Positions 47,941 to 58,895 of a stretch of 64,000 nt of DNA are shown here, in pieces; position 1 is the stretch's first letter, and each line of letters opens with the position of its first letter. Origin of the DNA: an uncultured beta proteobacterium. GTDB lineage: Bacteria; Pseudomonadota; Gammaproteobacteria; Burkholderiales; Rhodocyclaceae. The translations under genes and the position numbers were made by a program. Location of the stretch: the NCBI GenBank assembly GCA_903908065.1, contig CAIVQO010000022.1, positions 1 to 64,000 on the forward strand, given 5' to 3'. Below the pieces are notes generated by a model. It saw only the letters and a list, made by a program, of their open reading frames with translations, did no database searches and was not told the DNA's origin.

Positions 47941-48630
47941 GTGATTAGCGCCGTATCGCCAGCGCCGACTTCTGGTAGCCGGTGGGGTCGCCTCGCGTCG
48001 TGGCTGGCGGCGCTGTGTTTGGTGGCAGCCTGCAATGCGCCGCCCATGTACGAGTTGCGCGCCCAGCAGTTTCTGGAAAAGCAGGGCGTTCCATCCGCCA
48101 CCATTTCACGCCTGGCCGAGCGCCAGCCGCTGGCGGCGGAGGAAGCGGCGCGGCTGGAGGGCTTCCGCGATACCGCCGTGCGTCACCTGTTGGCGCGCCA
48201 TCCCGGCATTCCGCAGGAAATGATCCTGCGCCTGTCGGCGGACCCGGACGAGGAGGTGCGCTGGGGCGCGGCCGGCAATCCGCGCACGCCGCCCGAGCGC
48301 CTGCTGGCGCTGCGCGTCGCAGGCCGCTATGCGACGATGAACGAGTATCTGGCGCGCAATCCGGCGCTGCCCGTCGAGGTGATCGTCGCCATGTACCGCG
48401 GCGGCGAGGCCAACAAGGTCGCCTTCGCCATGAACCCGGCGCTGCCGGTTGAACTGATGCGCGAGATTGCGGCGAGCGCCAACGATCTCGACCGTACCTG
48501 GCTGGCGGCCAACCCTTCGCTGCCGCCCGAGCTCATGGAACGCCTGGCGCGGGACGAGGCGGAGAACGTGCGCCGATTCCTCAAGCAGAACCCGGCCTTC
48601 AAGCGTCGGCAGCAGGGCAAGGGCGGCTGA
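47941..48630 (+). CDS. Lipoprotein with leucine-rich-repeat-variant-like helices
   Basis: About 229 residues. A signal sequence ends in the lipobox LVAAC (near residue 31). The mature part has repeating helical units with NPALPVEVIVAMY, NPALPVELMREIA and NPSLPPELMERLA, the pattern of leucine-rich-repeat-variant proteins. The GTG at 47941 is only 3 bp past the preceding gene. The first residues, ISAVSPAPTSGS, come from repeat copy R5, so translation may begin further in; no alternative start with a better site is evident. Confidence 0.65.
   Translation: MISAVSPAPTSGSRWGRLASWLAALCLVAACNAPPMYELRAQQFLEKQGVPSATISRLAERQPLAAEEAARLEGFRDTAVRHLLARHPGIPQEMILRLSADPDEEVRWGAAGNPRTPPERLLALRVAGRYATMNEYLARNPALPVEVIVAMYRGGEANKVAFAMNPALPVELMREIAASANDLDRTWLAANPSLPPELMERLARDEAENVRRFLKQNPAFKRRQQGKGG
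47949..47972 (-). repeat. Dispersed repeat copy R5
   Basis: Minus strand: GAAGTCGGCGCTGGCGATAC then GGCG. It has the exact core and lies at the very start of the lipoprotein reading frame, coding for AVSPAPTS. Confidence 0.75.
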
Positions 48631-48640
48631 AGAATTTTCC

Positions 48641-49981
48641 CTAGTGCTGCAGCACGATCAGGAAATTCGGCGCTTCCAGCTCTGCCACCGTGTACCAGGC
48701 CCAGCCCAGCCTTCCCGGATGGGCGCGAAAGGCAATGCGCTTGCCGGGCTCCAGGGTTTCCCATGCCGCACGGCTGACCCGCAGGTGCTGTTCCTCGCTG
48801 GTGCCGGGCCAGGGGGCGACCGTCAGGTGATAAGTCCAGAATTCCGGTGGATGGCGACCGTTCTTGCCCTTGAAGATGGTCTTGGCATTGATCGTGGTCT
48901 GCAACTCGATGAGTGGCGCGGTGTCGTGGTGGACATTGAACAGGAAGAGTTCGCACAGCGCGATGAGCAGGCCGATCAGGAACGATATGGCCAGCAGTTC
49001 CAGACGCTGGGTCCAGCGCGGAAAGTAACGCGGGAAGACGATGAACCAGGGCGCGGCATAGACCAGTGCGCCTGCCAGTGCGGCCAGTATGGATGGAAAG
49101 ATCATGTCGCCGAGATCGGAATGGACCATGATCGGCCCGGGCCCGAGGAAGTCGCTCAGCGACCAGATGAGAACCAGCAAAGGGATGGCGGCAGAGCCAT
49201 ACTCGACCCACCGCCGGCCGGGCAGGGCCGCGGTTTCGCGCGGCAGAGCGCTTGCCTCCGGCGATGGCCCTGGGGGCGCTGGTATTGTGGGTGGCGGTTC
49301 CGGCGGCGGCTCTGGCGGCGGTTCCGGTGATGGCTCTGGCGGCGGTGCAGGGGGCGGTGGCTCCTGTTCGGCTGGCGGCAGCTCCGGTTCGGGTGCCGCT
49401 GCCGGATCGGATTCCACCGCTGGCGACGGCGGTGGCGGTGGCGGAGTCGTTTCCGGCTCCGGTGCCGTTGTGTACGGCGTCGGCTCGGGCGGCGGTGTGG
49501 GCGGTTCCGGGCGCTGCACCTGCGGCCGGTTCTCGGGTGCGAAGAGATCGATCTCCGGCAACAGCAGCTCCTTCAACTTGACGCCACGCCATTCCTTCGC
49601 GTCCTCGAAGATCTCGCGCACTTCCCACTCGGTTTTGCCGCCGAAGGCAATTTCCAGGTAATCGATGCGCCGGCCTTTTCCCTTGAGCCAGAAGAAGGCA
49701 TCGTCCGAGGCACCGGGGCTCATGTGGCCGACCATGAAGGGCACGCGCTTCTCGATCAGGAACTCCATCTGCGCGTCGTATTCCAGCGTGTCGGCGCAGA
49801 CCAGTTCGCGGTGGAAGCCCAGCTGCGAGCGCATCGCTCCGCGCTCGTGGATCTGCAATCGGTAGCGGCCGTCGCTGTCGGCGAAGACGTAGCTCACGTG
49901 CGTCGGCATCGGCCCGCCGCCGCGTGCGATGCGCGGCTTGGCCAACTCCGGATTGGGGTGGCCCGATTTAGGCATAGCCAT
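48641..49981 (-). CDS. Membrane protein with a long Pro/Glu-rich linker
   Basis: A 446-residue protein in three parts. An N-terminal soluble domain (1-150) contains DGRYRLQIHERGAM. A strongly Pro/Glu-rich stretch (about 150-255, runs such as PPPEPSPEPPPEPPPEPPP) follows. The C-terminal third has three hydrophobic segments and a soluble end. The Pro/Glu linker could span the periplasm or keep domains apart, as in TonB. I recognise no enzyme or transport family. It converges with the lipoprotein gene. Confidence 0.58.
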   Translation of the reverse strand: MAMPKSGHPNPELAKPRIARGGGPMPTHVSYVFADSDGRYRLQIHERGAMRSQLGFHRELVCADTLEYDAQMEFLIEKRVPFMVGHMSPGASDDAFFWLKGKGRRIDYLEIAFGGKTEWEVREIFEDAKEWRGVKLKELLLPEIDLFAPENRPQVQRPEPPTPPPEPTPYTTAPEPETTPPPPPPSPAVESDPAAAPEPELPPAEQEPPPPAPPPEPSPEPPPEPPPEPPPTIPAPPGPSPEASALPRETAALPGRRWVEYGSAAIPLLVLIWSLSDFLGPGPIMVHSDLGDMIFPSILAALAGALVYAAPWFIVFPRYFPRWTQRLELLAISFLIGLLIALCELFLFNVHHDTAPLIELQTTINAKTIFKGKNGRHPPEFWTYHLTVAPWPGTSEEQHLRVSRAAWETLEPGKRIAFRAHPGRLGWAWYTVAELEAPNFLIVLQH

Positions 49982-50092
49982 CCCAATATCCGGTCGCGGC
50001 GCGGGTCGGGCTATTCACGGTGGCGAGGCGGGGGCGCGACATGGCTGCTTTCCGGCACAGGACTCGGAAAGCATACTCTCGTGCGCTGGCAG

Positions 50093-50989
50093 TTATTCCG
50101 GATTACCGGCGCTGAAGAATCGCAGCAACTCGTCGACGACGTCGCCCGGCGCTTCTTCGGGCAGGAAATGCCCGCAGTCGAAGGCCTTGCCACTGACATG
50201 GCGTGCCTTTTCGCGCCACAGGGCGAGCACGTCATAGCTGCGGCCGACGAAGCCGCGCCCGCCCCAGAGCACCAGCAGCGGGCACTCGATGCGCTTGTCG
50301 GCATCTTCGGCATCGTGGCGCAGGTCGATGCCGGCGGCGGCGCGGTAATCGTCGCAGCTGGCGCGGATCGCCTCCGGGTCGGAAAAGCAGCGCACGTAGT
50401 CGGCCACCACGTCCGGGTCGAAGGCCTGTTCGTTACCCATGCTCCAGCGCGACAGGCAACCCTTGAGCCAGCTTGCCGGGTCGGGCGCGATCATGCGCTC
50501 GGGCAGGGGGGGCGCCTGGATCAGGAAAAACCAGTGGAAATAGGCCGTGGCCAGCGCCTGGTCGGTCAGGGCGAAGGTAGTCGCAGTCGGCGCGATGTCC
50601 ATGACGCAGGCCGACAGGATGCGATCGGCATGGTCGAGGCAGAGGCGGTGCGTGACGCGGGCACCGCGATCGTGGCCGGCAACGTGGAAGCGCGGGTGAC
50701 CCAGTGCGGTCATCAGCTCGGCCATGTCGCGGGCCATTTCGCGCTTGGACTGATTGGCGGCTTCGGGCAGCGACGGCGGCTTGCCGGAATCGCCGTAGCC
50801 GCGCAGGTCGGGCATCACCAGCGTGAAATGCGGGGCCAGCAAGGGCGCCACGCGGTGCCACATGGCATGCGTTTCCGGGTAGCCGTGGATCAGCAGCAGG
50901 GCGGGCTTGCCGGGGTTTTCGCGCAGGTGCAGGTGCAGTTGCGTGCCGCCGACCGCGACATCGCGCACCGAGAAACTTGGGTCGAACAT
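50093..50989 (-). CDS. Alpha/beta hydrolase resembling haloacetate dehalogenase
   Basis: A 298-residue alpha/beta hydrolase. The oxyanion motif is [16 protein letters not shown], then [11 protein letters not shown], and the nucleophile elbow is [12 protein letters not shown] with Asp followed by the halocarboxylate-binding Arg. YFHWFFLIQ carries the His-Trp pair that binds fluoride in fluoroacetate dehalogenase. The catalytic His is in DCGHFLPEE. These residues match the fluoroacetate/haloacetate dehalogenase branch closely; epoxide hydrolase is the main alternative. No regulator or transporter for haloacids is adjacent. Confidence 0.72.
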   Translation of the reverse strand: MFDPSFSVRDVAVGGTQLHLHLRENPGKPALLLIHGYPETHAMWHRVAPLLAPHFTLVMPDLRGYGDSGKPPSLPEAANQSKREMARDMAELMTALGHPRFHVAGHDRGARVTHRLCLDHADRILSACVMDIAPTATTFALTDQALATAYFHWFFLIQAPPLPERMIAPDPASWLKGCLSRWSMGNEQAFDPDVVADYVRCFSDPEAIRASCDDYRAAAGIDLRHDAEDADKRIECPLLVLWGGRGFVGRSYDVLALWREKARHVSGKAFDCGHFLPEEAPGDVVDELLRFFSAGNPE

Positions 50990-51040
50990 CCTTACGGGAA
51001 GCGGGGAGGGGCGAGCCCCTCCTCGCGCTCCGCTGGTGGA

Positions 51041-51754
51041 TCAGTTCTTGGCAGGTGCGGCGGCGGCCGGAGCGTTTGGCTTCGCCTCGGCGGTGGGCTT
51101 GGCATCCGCTGCGGGTTTGGCTTCGGCGGGTTTCGCCTCGGCAGGCTTTGCGTCGGCCGGTTTGGCATCCTTGGCCGGGGCGGGGGATGCGGCGGCTGCC
51201 GCGGCAGGGGCTGGAGCAGGTGCCGGCAAGAGCGCCGCGCATTCCGGAGTCACGTCGATCTTCTTGGCGCCGCCAAGGTTGACCGCATGGATTGCGGCAC
51301 AGTTGGCCGGATCGATGGCAAGGGCGCGATCGAGGGATTGCAGCGCGGCCTCATGCTTGGTGCCGTTGGCCACCTGGCCGATCAGGCCGAGGCCGACCAG
51401 TCCGGCGGCACGGGCGTCGGGCTTGCCGACGCGAACCCTGCTGGCGGCTTCGAGCGCCGGGGCGATCTGCGGCTCGACGCTGGCAAGCAGCTTTTTCAGC
51501 TTCTCAGCCTCTGCGCGTTCGGCTTCCAGGGCGGCGAGTTTCGTATTGGCGGCCTTCAGCGCATCGTCAGCCTTTTTCTTGGCGGCCTGGGCATCCTGCT
51601 GGGCCTTGCTGGCGTTGGCCTGGGCTTCGGCGAGGGAGGCCTCCAGGTCACCGACCTGGCCGACGAACATGGCGGCGACGGCCGCGAAAATGAGGGCCAG
51701 CACGCCCAGTACGACGGGCACGAAACGGGCTGTCTTGCCCTGCATGAGGTTCAT
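51041..51754 (-). CDS. Membrane-anchored coiled-coil protein with Ala/Lys/Pro-rich tail
   Basis: A 237-residue protein. One N-terminal hydrophobic segment (VPVVLGVLALIFAAVAAMFV) is followed by an Ala/Lys/Glu-rich coiled coil (about 35-95). A short globular part (100-170) with EAALQSLDRALAIDPANCAA looks TPR-like. The tail has repeats of AKPAEAKP type. Function unknown. The repetitive DNA of the tail is likely to vary between strains. Confidence 0.6.
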   Translation of the reverse strand: MNLMQGKTARFVPVVLGVLALIFAAVAAMFVGQVGDLEASLAEAQANASKAQQDAQAAKKKADDALKAANTKLAALEAERAEAEKLKKLLASVEPQIAPALEAASRVRVGKPDARAAGLVGLGLIGQVANGTKHEAALQSLDRALAIDPANCAAIHAVNLGGAKKIDVTPECAALLPAPAPAPAAAAAASPAPAKDAKPADAKPAEAKPAEAKPAADAKPTAEAKPNAPAAAAPAKN

Positions 51755-51927
51755 AGTAATGGATGACCTTTCTGTGTCGATGAAACGAAGGAAGCGGAAT
51801 TCTAGCGTTCGGAATCCGATGTTGTCGGCGCAATCTCAATCGGCTTCGGGAGTGCGACGCCGCGAAGGGGAGATATTACTACCGCATCACACTCCGGCGA
51901 TCGGATCGCTACCGTTGGCGTGCGGGC

Positions 51928-52458
51928 TCACGTTTTGATTTCGCCCGCCCGGGTGGCGCGTCGTTCGCTTTCAAGCCAGCCCAGGCGACCGCCGCTGACC
52001 CGCCCCAACAGGTAGTCAAAGCTGTTGCCCAGGCGATTCCCGACGTGGATCAGATGAATGGCCATTTCGATCTGGCCGGCGGCTGCGGCGCCATAGTTCG
52101 CGTGCAGTGCGGTTTCAGGCTCCTGCAGCGGCGCGCCGTCGTTTTCAGCCCATCGGATGGCGTGGAGCAGGGCCGGTATCTCCTCCGCAGGGGCATGGCC
52201 GAGGTCGAGCGCAAGCAGGGCCTCGATCTCTGCCTTCGGTATGCCCGCCAGCGAGGCCAAATAGGCATGGCCATGGGCGCAATGCCGGCAACGATTGACG
52301 GCGGTGACCACCATCATCAGGCGTTCGCGAAACGCGGCACTGATCTCGCGGCTGCGCGCCAGGGCGATAGCGATGCGCCAGCGCCGGGCGATATGCGCCA
52401 GATCGCCCAGCAGCGGCTGGATGCCCGAATAAATCCGGCGTTGAAAGCCATTACGCAC
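51928..52458 (-). CDS. AhpD-like carboxymuconolactone decarboxylase family protein
   Basis: About 176 residues. The CxxC-plus-His active-site signature reads NRCRHCAHGHAYLASLAGI. This is the AhpD/CMD fold, used for peroxide reduction or lactone decarboxylation. The longest frame starts at 52503 inside the tRNA terminator hairpin. The GTG at 52458, with GAAGG about 10 bp upstream, is more likely. It probably has its own promoter downstream of the terminator. Confidence 0.74.
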   Translation of the reverse strand: MRNGFQRRIYSGIQPLLGDLAHIARRWRIAIALARSREISAAFRERLMMVVTAVNRCRHCAHGHAYLASLAGIPKAEIEALLALDLGHAPAEEIPALLHAIRWAENDGAPLQEPETALHANYGAAAAGQIEMAIHLIHVGNRLGNSFDYLLGRVSGGRLGWLESERRATRAGEIKT

Positions 52459-52480
52459 GATGGAAAAACCTTCGTAGCGG

Positions 52481-52516
52481 GAAAATGAAAACGGGCACCT
52501 CATTGGAGGTGCCCGT
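52481..52516 (-). terminator. Rho-independent terminator of tRNA-Asn
   Basis: ACGGGCACCTC (52491-52501) pairs with GAGGTGCCCGT (52506-52516) with a 4-base loop, followed on the minus strand by TTTCATTTTC. It starts 12 bp past the tRNA. Confidence 0.88.
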
Positions 52517-52528
52517 CGTCGGATTGGG

Positions 52529-52604
52529 TGGCTCCTCGACCTGGGCTCGAACCAGGGACCTACGGATTAACAGTCCGGCGCTCTACCGACTGAGCTATCG
52601 AGGA
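52529..52604 (-). tRNA. tRNA-Asn (GTT)
   Basis: The minus strand starts TCCTCGATAGCTCAGTCGG, with the anticodon loop CTGTTAATC (anticodon GTT) and the T-loop GGTTCGAGCC. The acceptor stem TCCTCGA pairs with TCGAGGA, then the discriminator G and an encoded CCA. It has a consensus promoter and its own terminator, so it is a single-gene transcript. Confidence 0.97.
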
Positions 52605-52619
52605 ATTGAAGCGGGGCGA

Positions 52620-52648
52620 ATTATAAGGACTTCCGTCCCGCACCGCAA
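52620..52648 (-). promoter_or_regulatory. Sigma-70 promoter of tRNA-Asn
   Basis: Minus strand: TTGCGG, 17-bp spacer, TATAAT. The -10 is perfect and ends about 16 bp before the tRNA 5' end. It lies between the tRNA and the stop of the aminotransferase gene. Confidence 0.8.
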
Positions 52649-52658
52649 TACAAATGCC

Positions 52659-53858
52659 CTATTTGATCACCGTGGCGATGGCCTTGGCGACGTAGTCGAT
52701 GTTGCGCGTGTTGAGTGCGGCGACGCAGATGCGGCCGGTACTGACGGCGTAGATGCCGAATTCGTTCTTCAGGCGCTCGACCTGGGCGGCGGTGAGGCCG
52801 GTATAGCTGAACATGCCGCGTTGGACCTTGATGAAGTCGAAGCCGGCGGCGCCATTGGCGGTCAGCTTGTCGACCAGGCTCAGGCGCATGGCGCGGATAC
52901 GATCACGCATGCCGGCGAGTTCGTCTTCCCACTGCTGGCGCAGCTCAGGGCTGGAGAGCACGGCGGCCACCACCGCACCGCCGTGGGTCGGCGGGTTGCT
53001 GTAGTTGGTGCGGATCACGCGTTTGACCTGGGACAGCACGCGCGCCGATTCATCCTTGCCGGCGGTGACGATGGTCAGCGCGCCGACGCGTTCGCCATAG
53101 AGGGAAAAAGACTTGCTGAAGCTGCTGGAAACCAGGAATTGCAGTCCGCTGGCGGCGAACAGGTCGAGCGCCACAGCATCGGGCTTGATGCCTTCGGCGA
53201 AGCCCTGGTAGGCCATGTCGATGAAGGCCACCAGGTCGCGCTGCTTGACCAGTGCGACAACTTCCTGCCATTGCGCGGCGGAGAGATCGGCGCCGGTGGG
53301 GTTATGGCAACAGGCGTGGAGGACGACGACGGACTTGGCCGGCATGGCGTCCAGCGCCGCCTTCATGCCGGCGAAATCGACACCGCGCGTGGCGGCATCG
53401 TAGTAGGCATAGTTCTCCACCGTGAAACCGGCGGATTCGAAGAGGGCGCGATGGTTTTCCCAGCTCGGGTCGCTGATATACACCTTGGCCTCGGGCAGCA
53501 GGCGCTTCAGGTAGTCGGCGCCGACCTTGAGCGCGCCCGTGCCGCCCAGGCATTCGCAGGTGATGGCACGGCCGGCGGCGAGCAGTTCGGAATCCTTGCC
53601 GAAGAGCAGGTTCTGCACCGCGTTGTTGTAGGCGGCGATGCCCTCGATCGGCTGGTAGCCGCGCGCCGGCTGGGTTTCCAGGCGGGCCTTTTCCGCGGCC
53701 TTGACGGCGCCCAGCAGCGGAATCTTGCCGTCGTCGCCGAAATACACGCCGACGCCAAGATTGACCTTGGCCGGATTGCTGTCGGCATTGAAAGCTTCGT
53801 TGAGGCCCAGGATGGGGTCGCGGGGGGCCATTTCGACGGCGGCGAAGAGTGAGGACAT
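52659..53858 (-). CDS. tyrB: Aromatic amino acid / aspartate aminotransferase
   Basis: A 399-residue class I aminotransferase of the TyrB/AspC group. The start (MAPRDPILGLNEAF) and GVGVYFGDDGKIPLL are typical, with CCHNPTGADL, and the PLP lysine in SSSFSKSFSLYGERVG. It transfers amino groups between aspartate, tyrosine or phenylalanine and 2-oxoglutarate. TyrB and AspC cannot be separated by eye; betaproteobacterial genes of this type are usually called aromatic aminotransferase. Confidence 0.85.
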   Translation of the reverse strand: MSSLFAAVEMAPRDPILGLNEAFNADSNPAKVNLGVGVYFGDDGKIPLLGAVKAAEKARLETQPARGYQPIEGIAAYNNAVQNLLFGKDSELLAAGRAITCECLGGTGALKVGADYLKRLLPEAKVYISDPSWENHRALFESAGFTVENYAYYDAATRGVDFAGMKAALDAMPAKSVVVLHACCHNPTGADLSAAQWQEVVALVKQRDLVAFIDMAYQGFAEGIKPDAVALDLFAASGLQFLVSSSFSKSFSLYGERVGALTIVTAGKDESARVLSQVKRVIRTNYSNPPTHGGAVVAAVLSSPELRQQWEDELAGMRDRIRAMRLSLVDKLTANGAAGFDFIKVQRGMFSYTGLTAAQVERLKNEFGIYAVSTGRICVAALNTRNIDYVAKAIATVIK

Positions 53859-53883
53859 GGAAACTCCGGATACGGTATGAATG

Positions 53884-53913
53884 GAAGAGTCGGCGCTGGC
53901 GCTACGGCGAATT
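53884..53913 (+). repeat. Dispersed repeat copy R6
   Basis: GAAGAGTCGGCGCTGGCGCT followed by ACGGCGAATT. It lies in the gap between the divergent aminotransferase and uvrB genes, upstream of the likely uvrB promoter area. Confidence 0.78.
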
Positions 53914-54009
53914 TATGTTGCAGCGCAAAGCGCGCAATAATACCTGATTGGCGGTCCGACTTTCATCAGGAATTCAGCGGGTTTCCATAAATAAACAAGA
54001 GAGTAGGTC

Positions 54010-56082
<2,073 letters not shown>

Positions 56083-56090
56083 GCTTTTCC

Positions 56091-58895
56091 TCAGGAACCC
56101 TGTGATGGGCTGGTCGGGGCCGCCGTCACTGAGGCGCCGGCAGATTGCGATTCCTCGACGACCTCCGCCAGGCGCCGACCAAGGATGCCGCTGATATTGA
56201 AATTCAGCTTGGCCATGATCCGCGGGAAGAACAGCAGGTCGCTCTCAAGGCGGTCGTAGTCGAAGCGCAAGGTGGCGACGTCGCCCAGGGCGCGGACGTC
56301 GGCGGTCCGATAGGTGGAATTGACGAAGCCGATTTCGCCGAAAATCTCGCCCGGCCCGAGCAAGGCCTGGCGGCGGCTGCGGCCGTCATCGCGGCGCACG
56401 ACTTCGAGCTGTCCGCTGATCACTAGATACATGCTGCGGCCCTGCGTGCCCTGTTCGATCAGGCATTGTCCATCCTGGAACTTGCAGAGTTCCGAAATGA
56501 GGATGGTCTTGCGTATCTGGTAGTTGCTCATGCCGCGGAACAGCGGGCTTGCCGCCAGGGTGTCGCGATCCATGGACATGGCGAGGATTTCATACAGGCC
56601 CACCAAGCGGATGCGCGACATCACCAGCGGCGTCACCAACAGGTTGGCGAACAGGGCGACCGCCATCGCTGCGGCGGCCAATGCGCCGAACTGGGCGATC
56701 AAGGCAAAGTCCGACAAGGCCAGAGTTCCGAAGATGACGGCCAGGGCCAGGCATATCGCGGTCATCGGCGCGGCTTCGCTGTTCAGCGTTTCCACCACGG
56801 CATTGCGATAGTCATGGGTGCGGCGGCAGAGTTCGCTGTAGCGGGAAAACAGGTGAAGCGTGCCATCGATGGAGACGCTCATGATAATCACTGCGATAAG
56901 GATGGTCGTGGTGTTGACCGGAATCTCGAAGATCCGCATGCCGCCGAGGATGATGACCATGGGGAGCACGCTGGGCATCAGCGCGATGATGCCGCCCTTG
57001 ATCGATGTGTAGGTCAGCGCCACCCCGATGAAGACAATAATCAGTATTGCGGCGGAGACCTTCGCCAGGTCGATCAGCAGGCGCTGGGCGGGGGCATTGA
57101 TCAGCAGGTTCTCGCCGACCACGGCCGTCACCATGGTAGGGCCCGCATAGCTCGATACCGCCTGCTGCAATTCGTGAATATGCTGGTTCAGTAGCGAAGA
57201 CTCGCGGATGTTGTGGCGTACCACGATGTTGGCGCGCCGCATGTCGTGACTGACGAAAGGCTCCAAAACCTGGGGCGGATAGAGCATCAGGTATTGTCCG
57301 ACCAGCTTCCTCGAGGGGGGTACCCCATAGGAATCGGTGCGGCCGCCGGTGGCTTCCTGGTTGGCCAGGGCGATGAGGTCGGCCAGCGAAAAGCTGCGAT
57401 CGAATACAGGCTGTTTGGCGATGAAAGCCTGGATGTCCGCGATCCGCTTCAGGTTGGCGGGATCGCGGAAGGCGCCGGTCGAGTTGGCATCGAGCGTGAT
57501 GTAGAAGACATTCGCCCCGGCAAGGTCGCGATGCATGCGGTCCGCGGTTTCCAGTAGCGGATGATTGGTGCGAAAGAAACCCAGAGGTTCGGTGCTGATA
57601 CGCAGCTCTCCGGTCTGCTGAATCAGTCCGCTGCCGAGGATGGCTGCGAGGACCACAGTCCAGGCCGTGGCTCGGTGACGCAATTTGCCGATCGCGCGAG
57701 ACGCCAGCTGGGCAACAAAATCGATGGCGGCAGAGCGCCGGAAGCGTATCTGCCGGTCGCCGTAACGGGCATACAGTGCCGGTATCAGGAGGATCGAGAC
57801 CACGCCGCTGGCGAGGGTTGAAAACGCGACGACCAGGCCGAATTCGCGGATCGGCTGGATTTCGGTGAATACATTGAGCGAAAAGCCCAAGGTCATGGCG
57901 AGTACAGTGGCAAGGAAGGGAACGCCAAAGTTGCCGGCCATGAATTCCCTGAGTTGTTCGTGATCGGGCAGGGCCGTGAGCTCGCCATCGGGCGCGGCGT
58001 CGGGCGTGGCGCGATAGCTCATGCGGATCATCTTGATGGTGACGAGGACCAGGGACATCACCGGCAAGGTGGCCGTCATCAGGGTCAGCGGAATGCCTGC
58101 AAAGCCCATCATGCCCAGTGTCCAGAGCAGGGTCAGTGTGCCTACCGCCAGGGCGAGCAGTGCAGCGCCGAGGCTGCCGCAGAGCATGGCCACGACCAAT
58201 GCGGCAGACAGTCCGGCCGCCGGCAACAGTAGCTTGAGATCGGTCTGCAATCCCTGCTGCATTGCCGCTTCGACCGGCGACGGCCCGATGTGCAACACCG
58301 TGGCGAACTGGGCGCGTGCCGGATTCAATACCGCCTCCAGACGCTCGCCAACGCCTTCCACGTCGGAACCGACGAATTTCTCGCGAATGGCGATTCCGAT
58401 GGCGACGGCTTTGCCGTCTTCGCTGACCACATTGCGCGCGGCGAGCGGACTTTCGAGCGCGAGCTTGCGCGACCGACTGGCAGCCGCCTCGTCACTCGGA
58501 GCTGCGGGCAGCAAGGGCTGGGCGTAGAGTTGACCGTCAATGCCGACCACCGTCGGCAGCGTGAAAACATCGTCGATGCGTTCGACGAATGGCAGGCGAC
58601 GCAGCTCCTCGTGCAGTTGCTCAAGGGCGGCGAGCTTTGCCGGCGTCCACAGGGCGTCGTCGCGGACATAGACGAAGCTGCGCTGGTCGGAGCCGAATTC
58701 GCGGGCTACATGCAGGTAAGTCTGGCGTTCGATGCCATCCTGCCGAATCATCCGGGCCAGGCTGGTGTCGGTTTTTACCCAGAGGGTTCCCAGCAAGGCA
58801 ATGATGCTGATCAGGAACAGGACGAACAGGCTGTGTCCCGGGCGACGGATTCCGAGGCTCAGGATGCGCGGCAGGTGGATGGACTCGTTGTTCAT
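56091..58895 (-). CDS. MMPL/RND-superfamily transporter with C-terminal cNMP-binding domain
   Basis: A 934-residue inner-membrane protein. It has the RND layout: one N-terminal helix, a periplasmic loop, a block of five or six helices, and the same again. The family motif for helix 4 appears as SVSIDGTLHLFSRYSEL. The C-terminus (about 790-915) is a Crp-like cNMP domain with FGEIGFVNSTYRTADVRA, keeping the FGE and Arg of the phosphate-binding cassette. It is the last gene of the pqiABC-lolA-like operon, overlapping the LolA-like start by 4 bp. The pairing suggests lipid or hydrophobic-molecule export under second-messenger control; the substrate is not known. Confidence 0.82.
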   Translation of the reverse strand: MNNESIHLPRILSLGIRRPGHSLFVLFLISIIALLGTLWVKTDTSLARMIRQDGIERQTYLHVAREFGSDQRSFVYVRDDALWTPAKLAALEQLHEELRRLPFVERIDDVFTLPTVVGIDGQLYAQPLLPAAPSDEAAASRSRKLALESPLAARNVVSEDGKAVAIGIAIREKFVGSDVEGVGERLEAVLNPARAQFATVLHIGPSPVEAAMQQGLQTDLKLLLPAAGLSAALVVAMLCGSLGAALLALAVGTLTLLWTLGMMGFAGIPLTLMTATLPVMSLVLVTIKMIRMSYRATPDAAPDGELTALPDHEQLREFMAGNFGVPFLATVLAMTLGFSLNVFTEIQPIREFGLVVAFSTLASGVVSILLIPALYARYGDRQIRFRRSAAIDFVAQLASRAIGKLRHRATAWTVVLAAILGSGLIQQTGELRISTEPLGFFRTNHPLLETADRMHRDLAGANVFYITLDANSTGAFRDPANLKRIADIQAFIAKQPVFDRSFSLADLIALANQEATGGRTDSYGVPPSRKLVGQYLMLYPPQVLEPFVSHDMRRANIVVRHNIRESSLLNQHIHELQQAVSSYAGPTMVTAVVGENLLINAPAQRLLIDLAKVSAAILIIVFIGVALTYTSIKGGIIALMPSVLPMVIILGGMRIFEIPVNTTTILIAVIIMSVSIDGTLHLFSRYSELCRRTHDYRNAVVETLNSEAAPMTAICLALAVIFGTLALSDFALIAQFGALAAAAMAVALFANLLVTPLVMSRIRLVGLYEILAMSMDRDTLAASPLFRGMSNYQIRKTILISELCKFQDGQCLIEQGTQGRSMYLVISGQLEVVRRDDGRSRRQALLGPGEIFGEIGFVNSTYRTADVRALGDVATLRFDYDRLESDLLFFPRIMAKLNFNISGILGRRLAEVVEESQSAGASVTAAPTSPSQGS

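Noticed and set aside
51041-51260. Tandem repeats in the coiled-coil protein gene as a CRISPR-like array
   Set aside because: The repeats are codons of an AKPAEAKP protein tail with no spacers.
52459-52503. First 15 codons of the longest AhpD-like frame
   Set aside because: They are encoded by the terminator stem of tRNA-Asn, so a start at 52458 is preferred.
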